NCBI GenBank assembly: GCA_900543525.1 | Contig: UQRS01000028.1 | Span: forward strand, 1-25,933 | Source: an uncultured Oscillospiraceae bacterium | GTDB taxonomy: Bacteria; Bacillota; Clostridia; Oscillospirales; Acutalibacteraceae | Direction of reading: 5' to 3' | DNA: 25,933 nucleotides | In this document: positions 13,607-20,600 of the stretch, piece by piece | How the letters are laid out: every line of letters starts with the position of its first letter | Numbering within the stretch: position 1 is the stretch's first letter | The notes under the pieces: model-generated | Databases searched by the model: none | What the model was told of the DNA's origin: nothing | What the model saw: the letters and a program-made list of their open reading frames with translations, nothing else | Position numbers and translations under genes: made by a program

Positions 13607-15043
13607 TCAATACGCCTTGCCCCAGTAAACCAGCGCCTTGGCCGGCTTTCCGCAGCATACGCAGGTGTCGGAAATCTTCTCCTGCTCGAGGGGGATGCAG
13701 CGGGAACCGACGCCGGTTTCCGCCTTGACCTTGTCCTCGCAGGCCTCGTCTCCGCACCACATGGCCTTGACAAAGCCGTCGCCCTTCTCGGCCAGAACCG
13801 TGCGGATCTCCTCCATCGAGGTGCAGGAGTAGGTGCGTGCCTCCCGATTGGCCAGCGCCTTCTCATACATACCGTCGCGCACGGCCGACAGCAGCTCGGG
13901 GATTTTCTCCTCCAGCGTGTCGAGGGAGGCGAAAATCTTCTCCCCATTGTCGCGGCGAACCAGCACGCATTGATTCTGCTCCATGTCGCGCGGCCCGATC
14001 TCCAGCCGGAGGGGGACGCCCTTCATCTCATACTCGCTGAACTTCCAGCCGGGAGAATTGTCGCTGTCATCCAGCTTGACCCGGCAGAAGGAGGAAAGCC
14101 GCGCCTTCAGCTCGGCCGCCTTTTCCAGCACGCCGGGCTTATGCTGCGCAACCGGCACAATAACCACCTGCACCGGCGCGACAGCCGGCGGCAGAACCAG
14201 GCCGTTGTTGTCGCCGTGGGTCATGATGATGGCGCCGATCATCCGGGTGGTCATCCCCCAAGAGGTCTGGAAAGGATAGCACAGCTTGTTTTCCTTATCG
14301 GTGAACTGAATGTCGAAGGCCCGTGCAAAGCCGTCGCCGAAATAGTGAGAGGTTCCGGCCTGCAGCGCCTTGCCGTCATGCATCAGTGCTTCGATAGCAT
14401 AGGTGGCCTCCGCCCCGGCGAACTTGTCGCTGTCGGTTTTCCGTCCCTTGACAACCGGGATGGCCAGATACTTTTCGCAAAATTCGGCATAGACGCCGAG
14501 CATCCGCTCGGTCTCCTCCACAGCCTCCTGTGCGGTGGCGTGGATGGTGTGCCCCTCCTGCCATAAAAACTCTCTCGAGCGGAGGAAGGGACGGGTCGTC
14601 TTTTCCCACCGGACGACGCTGACCCACTGATTGTACAGCTTGGGCAGATCGCGGTAGGAATGGATGATGTTCGCATAATGCTCGCAGAACAGCGTCTCCG
14701 ACGTCGGGCGGACGCAGAGGCGATCCTCCAGCTTCTCACTTCCGCCGTGGGTCACCCAGGCGACCTCGGGCGCGAAGCCCTCGACATGATCCTTCTCCTT
14801 TTGCAGAAGGCTCTCGGGAATAAACATCGGCATGCAGACATTCTCATGTCCGGTGGCCTTGAACATACCGTCGAGAATATGCTGAATATTCTCCCAAATG
14901 GCGTAGCCGTAAGGCCGGATAACCATGCATCCCTTCACGCTGGTGTATTCACTCAGCTCGGCTTTTTTTACAATGTCGGTGTACCATTGCGCGAAATCCT
15001 CATCCATAGATGTAATGGATTCCACCATTTTTTTCTCTGCCAT
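13607..15043 (-). CDS. proS: Prolyl-tRNA synthetase, archaeal/eukaryal type
   Basis: A class II synthetase charging tRNA-Pro in the cytoplasm. The 478-residue product has the RPTSET motif (112-117), motif 2 VRWEKTTRPFLRSREFLWQE (about 144-163), a GMTTRMIGAIIMTHGDNNGL motif 3 region and an anticodon-binding domain starting near VQVVIVPV. Its C-terminal zinc-binding-type domain has MWCGDEAC and CVCCGKP. It ends in tyrosine (GKAY), as in the Thermus and archaeal enzymes, where the terminal Tyr contacts the active site. It lacks the long editing insertion of the E. coli type. This form occurs in many Firmicutes and mycoplasmas. A strong promoter lies upstream at 15127-15155. Confidence 0.97.
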   Translation of the reverse strand: MAEKKMVESITSMDEDFAQWYTDIVKKAELSEYTSVKGCMVIRPYGYAIWENIQHILDGMFKATGHENVCMPMFIPESLLQKEKDHVEGFAPEVAWVTHGGSEKLEDRLCVRPTSETLFCEHYANIIHSYRDLPKLYNQWVSVVRWEKTTRPFLRSREFLWQEGHTIHATAQEAVEETERMLGVYAEFCEKYLAIPVVKGRKTDSDKFAGAEATYAIEALMHDGKALQAGTSHYFGDGFARAFDIQFTDKENKLCYPFQTSWGMTTRMIGAIIMTHGDNNGLVLPPAVAPVQVVIVPVAQHKPGVLEKAAELKARLSSFCRVKLDDSDNSPGWKFSEYEMKGVPLRLEIGPRDMEQNQCVLVRRDNGEKIFASLDTLEEKIPELLSAVRDGMYEKALANREARTYSCTSMEEIRTVLAEKGDGFVKAMWCGDEACEDKVKAETGVGSRCIPLEQEKISDTCVCCGKPAKALVYWGKAY

Positions 15044-15126
15044 ATGCTTTGCTTCCCGCCTTTAACAGTATTCGGGCTGTTCTTACTTTTTCAGAAAAAC
15101 GCCCGGATCATTCCATATACCTGAAT

Positions 15127-15155
15127 ATTATATTAGAAAATCGACATTTTTGCAA
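15127..15155 (-). promoter_or_regulatory. Sigma-A-type promoter of proS
   Basis: On the minus strand TTGCAA (15155-15150), a 17-base spacer and a consensus TATAAT (15132-15127). The predicted transcription start is near 15120, giving a leader of about 75 bases. That is too short for a T-box. The leader has only a modest hairpin (CGGGC/GCCCG around an inner TTTTTC/GAAAAA). Confidence 0.8.
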
Positions 15156-15213
15156 CAGCAAAAAGAAAATTTCTGGTATTTCGACGATTTTCCCGAAAAC
15201 AGGCCGCGGTATT

Positions 15214-15963
15214 TTACGCCTGCTTCTTCAGTCCGCAAAAGGCGGAGAAATACCGCTCTCCCAGCCCGTACAGCGCATCGCGGGAGAAGTGGATGGTATC
15301 CTCGTTGCCGTTTTGCTGCGCGTTGGAGAGCAGACCGTCCGTCTCGACAAAGGCACCGTTCCCTTCGGCGCAGATCTGCCGCAGCCCCGCCTGTATGGGG
15401 AAGCAGCGCTCGCCTCTCTCCCCCCGCCACTGCTCGGTAAAATCTCCGGCAATGAAGGGCAGCCCGGGATTCTCACAAACCTCCCGCACCGCCTGCACCA
15501 GGCCGCGCAGATGGGCGGTGTACTCCGCCTCCGACATACCATTGTCCACGTCGGTTTCTCCCTGATGCCAGAGGAGAGCGGCCACCCGGTTCTCGGGGTT
15601 GAGAGAAAGGGCGGTTTTCACCATCTCCATCATGCGGAGGTAGAGGTCGCCCGTCTTGTCCCAGCGATGGTCGCTGAAGCCGGTTCCGCCTTCCGACGTG
15701 CGGAGGATCAGGAGCTTTCTGCCCTCCTCCAGCAGGCCGTCGGCGATATACGCCCGCGCAAAGGCGAGGGAGTAGTTGCCCTGTATGGCGTTGAGAGAAA
15801 TCTGCTCGGTCGCCGGGACGATCATGAACCGGCCGGTCAGATAAAACACCCGGTCGTCATCCTCAAACGGGCGGGAGGCGTCTCCAAAGCCGCAGCCGTA
15901 GCTGTTGGACTGCCCGGCCTGAATCAGAATGTCAAATTTTTCCTTTGTAAAATCGTAAAGCAT
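15214..15963 (-). CDS. SASA-family acetylesterase (SGNH-like, CE6/sialate O-acetylesterase type)
   Basis: A likely carbohydrate O-acetylesterase. The 249-residue product has the family blocks: GQSNSYG with the nucleophile Ser19, RTSEGGTGF (89-96), LWHQGETD with Glu136 (131-138), and the terminal DTIHFS with Asp222 and His225 as the acid and base. There is no signal peptide, so it should act in the cytoplasm on an imported sugar or on an internal product. The start at 15963 has AAGGAG eight bases upstream. An in-frame ATG at 15993 gives a less likely N terminus. It follows acpP with only a terminator between and no visible promoter of its own, so read-through expression is possible. The natural substrate cannot be deduced. 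Confidence 0.85.
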   Translation of the reverse strand: MLYDFTKEKFDILIQAGQSNSYGCGFGDASRPFEDDDRVFYLTGRFMIVPATEQISLNAIQGNYSLAFARAYIADGLLEEGRKLLILRTSEGGTGFSDHRWDKTGDLYLRMMEMVKTALSLNPENRVAALLWHQGETDVDNGMSEAEYTAHLRGLVQAVREVCENPGLPFIAGDFTEQWRGERGERCFPIQAGLRQICAEGNGAFVETDGLLSNAQQNGNEDTIHFSRDALYGLGERYFSAFCGLKKQA

Positions 15964-16030
15964 AAAAAAATCTCCTTCGACAGTTTTGCACAAGCCGGGG
16001 CAGGGCGTTCTCTCCCGGCGGCCTGCATCC

Positions 16031-16082
16031 GGGAAAAAGAAAAAGCGCCGAACCCACAGACAGGTTCCATGGTCCGGCGCTT
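16031..16082 (-). terminator. Terminator of acpP
   Basis: An 8-bp perfect outer stem (AAGCGCCG 16043-16050 with CGGCGCTT 16075-16082) has an inner AACC/GGTT extension. On the minus strand it is followed by a T-rich tail (TTTCTTTTT). It begins five bases after the acpP stop. This is the clearest intrinsic terminator in the window. Confidence 0.9.
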
Positions 16083-16086
16083 AAAT

Positions 16087-16314
16087 TTACTGATTTTTCT
16101 CGATATAGGCTACGATGTCGCCGACCGTCTTGATCTCCTCGATCGCGGAATCCGGCACCTCGATGTCGAACTCATCCTCCAGCGACATGACCGTGTCCAC
16201 AAGGTCGAGGCTGTCAGCGCCGAGGTCGTCGGTCAGGCTCGACTCCATCGTTACATCGTTTTCCTCCACGTCCAGCTGCTGGCACAGAATATCTCTTACC
16301 TTCTCGAATACCAT
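16087..16314 (-). CDS. acpP: Acyl carrier protein
   Basis: Carries growing acyl chains on a phosphopantetheine arm in type II fatty acid synthesis. The 75-residue acidic product reads MVFEKVRDILCQQLDVEEND and has the attachment motif GADSLDLVDTVM with the modified serine in DSL. It ends DIVAYIEKNQ. The start at 16314 has AAGGAGG nine bases upstream. The frame is open for 93 codons further upstream but that part is the leader. Unusually for acpP there is no fab gene next to it; it is a single-gene unit with its own promoter and terminator. Confidence 0.97.
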   Translation of the reverse strand: MVFEKVRDILCQQLDVEENDVTMESSLTDDLGADSLDLVDTVMSLEDEFDIEVPDSAIEEIKTVGDIVAYIEKNQ

Positions 16315-16435
16315 ACTATGGCTCCTCCTTTGAAAATTGCGCGGCGGACAGTGTGGAATTTGCCGCCGTGATGTGTTATACTGGGTGCCGAAGCACCGAA
16401 GCCTCCCTTTGCCGGAGAGGCGCGCGGATCGCGCT
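16315..16435 (-). promoter_or_regulatory. Structured leader of acpP
   Basis: About 120 bases between the predicted start and acpP contain three successive stems in transcript order: GCCTC/GAGGC (16401-16421), a perfect 5-bp GGTGC/GCACC stem closed by a UUCG tetraloop (16384-16397), and GCGGC/GCCGC (16341-16366). A small GCGC/GCGC repeat sits at the transcription start. None has a T-tract. It resembles a folded regulatory or stabilising 5' region. I match it to no known riboswitch. Confidence 0.5.
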
Positions 16436-16441
16436 TGATTT

Positions 16442-16470
16442 AATATAGGTGCAAACGGGGGATTTGTCAA
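16442..16470 (-). promoter_or_regulatory. Sigma-A-type promoter of acpP
   Basis: On the minus strand a consensus -35 box TTGACA (16470-16465), a 17-base spacer and -10 TATATT (16447-16442). The predicted start is near 16435. I recognise no FapR-like inverted repeat around it. Confidence 0.85.
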
Positions 16471-16629
16471 TATCTTTTCCCATTTTTTCCGTAATTTTCT
16501 CCCGTATGGATTAAGATTGTCCGAAAGCAGCCGATTTCCCGGTATTTTGTGCGGGAGGAGGGCTTCCTTTTCCGCACGGCCGGCGCATCCCATGTTTTCA
16601 TGAATATTTATGTAAAGGAGTTTTGCTCT

Positions 16630-17481
16630 ATGTCAGAAGCATTTGCCGTGATCGGGCACCCGCTCGGTCACACCATGTCCCCCTATATCCACAAGGCGCT
16701 TTTCGCCCTCTCCGGCCGCACACCGGAGTATACCCCCCTCGACATTCCGCCAGAGGATCTGGGCGGGCAGATGTCCCGCCTGAGCGCCCTGCGCGGCTAC
16801 AACATCACCATCCCGCACAAGCAGGCGATCATCCCGCTGCTGGATCGGCTGGACGCCTCGGCCGCGCGATACGGAGCGGTCAACCTGGTCGACAACGGGA
16901 AGGAAAAGGTCGGCTACAACACCGACGCCTACGGCTTTTTAAAAGCGCTGGAGACGGCCGGGATTCCGCTCTCCGGCCATGTGCTGCTCTGCGGCTGCGG
17001 CGGCGTGGCCCGCACAATGGCGTATGAGTGCCTGGCCGCCGGCTGCACCCTGACCTTCAGCGTGCTGAAGAGCGATTTCCCGGCGGCAGAGGCGCTGTCG
17101 GCCGAGCTGCGGCAGGCCTTTCCGGCGGCGGAGATTGTCATCCGCGAAATCGGCAAATTTGAGGAGGACTGCGACCTCCTCATCAACGCGACGCCGGTCG
17201 GCATGTACCCGAAGGTGGAGGCCATGCCGGTCTCCAAAACGCAGGTGGAGAGAGCCGGACACATCTTCGACGCGGTCTACAACCCGAGGAAAACTGCCCT
17301 GCTTCAGGCGGCTGAGGCGGCCGGGATTCCGCACGGCGAAGGAATGGCCATGCTGGTGTGGCAGGCGGTCAGAGCGCACGAAATCTGGTACGGCGGGGCG
17401 TTTTCCAACGCGCAGATCGCGGCCATCATCGACGGCGCGTATGTAGAGATGGCGCGCCTCTTTACCGAACGGCAGGGATAA
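16630..17481 (+). CDS. aroE: Shikimate dehydrogenase (AroE family) with atypical cofactor motif
   Basis: Reduces 3-dehydroshikimate to shikimate in the chorismate pathway. The 283-residue product has the substrate-domain SPYIHKALF, ITIPHK with catalytic Lys64, Asn85 in AVNLV and NTDAYG with catalytic Asp99. Its Rossmann glycine loop is CGCGGVART, and INATPVGMYP and FDAVYNPRKTALL follow. Two features depart from the textbook AroE: NTDA instead of NTDG, and no NRT phosphate-binding motif after the second Rossmann strand, where SVLKSDFPAAEAL stands. Start at 16630 behind AAAGGAG with a nine-base spacer; the upstream frame to 16549 has no ribosome binding site. It is the only plus-strand gene, with no other aro gene nearby. 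Confidence 0.9.
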   Translation: MSEAFAVIGHPLGHTMSPYIHKALFALSGRTPEYTPLDIPPEDLGGQMSRLSALRGYNITIPHKQAIIPLLDRLDASAARYGAVNLVDNGKEKVGYNTDAYGFLKALETAGIPLSGHVLLCGCGGVARTMAYECLAAGCTLTFSVLKSDFPAAEALSAELRQAFPAAEIVIREIGKFEEDCDLLINATPVGMYPKVEAMPVSKTQVERAGHIFDAVYNPRKTALLQAAEAAGIPHGEGMAMLVWQAVRAHEIWYGGAFSNAQIAAIIDGAYVEMARLFTERQG

Positions 17482-17514
17482 GCGCAGCCCCCTCCGGCGG
17501 GTGCTGCCGCAAGC

Positions 17515-17542
17515 AGAGGCGGCCTTGCCTCTCCCCTTTTTT
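17515..17542 (+). terminator. First terminator after aroE
   Basis: A 6-bp stem AGAGGC/GCCTCT with a six-base loop is followed by CCCC and six T residues. It begins 34 bases after the aroE stop. Confidence 0.55.
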
Positions 17543-17587
17543 AAAGCGGCATTCCACGCGGCGCCTCCGCGCCTTTATCCGATCGAC

Positions 17588-17636
17588 AAGCCCCCACCCT
17601 CCGGACAGCCGAAGGGTGGGGGCTTTGCTGTTTGCC
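17588..17636. terminator. Long hairpin between convergent aroE and rhamnosidase genes
   Basis: A perfect 13-bp stem (AAGCCCCCACCCT 17588-17600 with AGGGTGGGGGCTT 17613-17625) has a 12-base loop. Plus-strand transcripts continue into CTTTGCTGTTT. On the minus strand no T-tract follows. It most likely stops aroE transcription and may also block read-through from the convergent gene ending at 17658. Confidence 0.7.
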
Positions 17637-17657
17637 GTAAATTTTCAAAGGAAGTTT

Positions 17658-20600
17658 TTACGCGCCCTGCACAATAATCTTGCGCAGCTCAACCACGTCG
17701 GAGACGGTGACCTTGCTGTCGCCGTCCAGATCGCAGATCGCGCGGTCGGCTGTGCCGTTTACAATCTGTTTACGCAGCTCGACTACATCAGAGACGGTCA
17801 CCTTGCCGTCGCCGTCAATGTCGCCTCTGCGGCGGCCGCCGGCCTCTTTCACCACGGTCAGGTGGGTATCCACTCCGCCGACCGTGACAGTGATCACATT
17901 CTCCCCGTCGGACAGGGGCAGCACAGCCGAGCCGGAGACAGCCTCTCCGTTCACCTTCACGGCAGCGCCCTCGGTCGTATAGGGGGTGAGGGTAACCTGC
18001 GAAACCTCGGCCGAAACATTGGCCGTATAGGCCGTCTGTCCCAGCTTGAACACCTCGTTCAGCACTACGCCGTCCAGCTCCAGATAGGTCAGCGCCTCGA
18101 TATTGCCGGCGGTGCCGTCGAGGCGGTATACCTCCAGCTCACTGAACTGCATCCGATAGCTGTTGCCCTCGGTTCCCTTCGGACGGAGCGAGGTGGCGTC
18201 CAGCTTGACGTAACGGGCGGAGGCATCCTCAAAGCTGAAGCTCTGCGGGCCGTACCCGGGCAGAGGATAGTTGGTTTCGGTATGCACTGTTTTCCAGTTC
18301 TGGTTATCCTCCGACACCTGAATGGTGAAATCAATCGGCATGCCGTAACCGATCATCTCTCCGCTGACGTTGGCGCAGGCGGCATAGATGGTCACGTTGT
18401 TGATGAGCTGCACCTCGCCGAGGTCAACCGCGACCCACTCGGCGTGGTTCCGGTCGGTGGTCAGGTTGCTGCAGTAGCCGGTATAGTCATTCTCACGATT
18501 GACGTTTTTGGTGTCGCCGTCGGTCATGAGGGCGGCGCCCCAGTTCCAGTAGGTATCCTCATGTGTGGAGGAGGCGGTCACCTTTGCGCCCAGAGCGCGG
18601 TTGTTCAGCTTGGCATCTCCCAGTGCGTCAATCGCATCCTGGAGATACGCCTTCGCGGTGACCAGCTGCGCGTCGGGAACGTCATAATTTTCCGCCAGCT
18701 TGCGCGCGGTCAGCAGTGCAGAGGTGTACGCGGCGTAAGCCTCCGCGCTGTAGATTCCGGCCGCCGGTGCGGCCGCGTCGGCGGCAGCGACCGCCTTCCG
18801 CAGAGCGATGCGGGCCTCACTGCCCTTCGTGGCGGCCAGCGCTGCCTCAATCGCGGCGGCTGCGGCGTTGATCTCATGCTGCACGGCGTTGGACTTGGCA
18901 AGCGTCGCTTTACCCGCGGCAATCGCGGCGTTCAGGTCTTTCACCAGCGCCTCCGGAATGGCGGTCATATCTGCGGCCTCGGCCGTTTTGATCGCCTCCG
19001 CAAGGCTGTCGGTGTACAGGCTGGTGAGGTCGGTGCCGGTTGTGAAGCTATACTCTCCCGAACCGATGACGGCATAGATCTGCGTACCGTCGAAGCTGAC
19101 CTCCTTCACGCCGTCAAGGCTGGTCGTCAGGCGTTCGCCATCCAACCGGATGTTGGAGGTTCTTGCGGTCGGGAAGTAAACGGTAGCCGTCGATCCGACC
19201 GGAACGGTAAGCTTCATGGTGGCGGTGCCGTCGGCGTTGAGGCTCCAGTTGCTCTCCACCTTGCCGCGCACCGTCTGAAGCGACGCGTTGACATAGTCGA
19301 TGTCCCCCACCAGATAGGGGTGAATCGTAAAGGTCTTATAGCCATCCTTTGCGTCGGTGATACCGGCCAGATGGGAATAAAGCCACTCATCGTAAGTGCC
19401 AAGGAAGTAGTGATCCAGCGAACGGGAGGTCTTCTCCCACATCTCCCAGGCGGAGGTGGCGCCCTGGCTCAGCCAGTAGCCCCAGCTCGGATAGGTATCC
19501 TGGGTCAGGATGCGGTACGCCACCTGGCTGTAGCCATAGTCGCAGAGCACCGGCAGAATCAGCCTTGTACCGACGACGCCGGTATCGAGATGATAGTTCT
19601 TCTCTTCAATATCCTTGACGAGGTTGGCGACGACCGTTTCCACGTACTCCTCCGGGACAAAGCCGAAGGCCAGCGCCGCCAGGTTAGAGGTCTGCCGATA
19701 CTCGGTACGGGAGCCGACCTGATTGAAGCGGCCGGTCTCATAAATGCCCTTGGATTTGTTGTAGAAGCTCTGGTTAAAGGCGGTGTAGATGTTCGCCATC
19801 GCGTCGGCGTATTCCTTCGCGTCCGCGGTTTTTCCGAGATTTTCGGCAATATCCTTCATGCAGGACAGCATCTTGTAAACAAACGCCGTGCCGCAGATGC
19901 GGGAGCCTTCAGAGTCTCCCTCATTATAGCCGACATCGGGGTTGCTGCCGCCGACCGGAGAGCACCAGTCAGAGAGCTGACCGTCAACCCACACCCAGCC
20001 GTTCTTTTCGATCTCTTCCATATCCTTCAGAGCGAACTGGCGCATGGAGTCATACTGCACCTCGGTGTAGTTCTCCATTCCGTAGGTGTTCCAGAGTTCG
20101 GCCGTACCGATGACATAAATGGTGTTCCAGACGGCCGCGTTGCCGTTCAGCCACCAGCCGGCGGTCGGCACCATATCCGGCACCGTGCCGTAGAGGTTAA
20201 AGCAATCCTCCATAATCTCGATAAAATTGGGGAGGTAGTTGCTCATATCAAAATTGTACAGCATGGTCAAAAGACCCGCATTGGCATCGCCCAGCCAGCC
20301 GTTCTTCTCCCACACGGGGGTATCGGTCGGCTTGCCCTGGAAATTGTTCAGCAGGGTGGTGCGCATAAGCTTATGCAGCTGATTCACCATGGTGTTGGAG
20401 GTCTCGATCTCCGAGGCGATGGCCACATCGTTCGAAACGCGGTAAATCTCAAGATCATCGGCAGTCAGCTCGCCCGGATAGCCGTCGATCTGCACATACT
20501 GGAAGCCCTTGTAGCTGAACTTCGGCTCGAAGGACTCGTTCTCCTTACCGGCGGAGATGTAGATATCCTGCTGGTTATAGGCATGCGGCCACCAGTTGCT

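Noticed and set aside
13534..13947. N-terminal extension of the Ser/Thr-rich protein frame
   Set aside because: It overlaps proS, has arginine-rich shadow composition and no ribosome binding site. The signal peptide begins at 13533.
15044..15120. T-box riboswitch upstream of proS
   Set aside because: The leader is only about 75 bases, without a specifier stem, T-box sequence or terminator.
16354..16382. Possible plus-strand promoter (extended -10 TGTTATACT) for aroE
   Set aside because: The -35 region matches only about three of six bases, and it lies inside the structured acpP leader, about 250 bases before aroE. No convincing aroE promoter was found.
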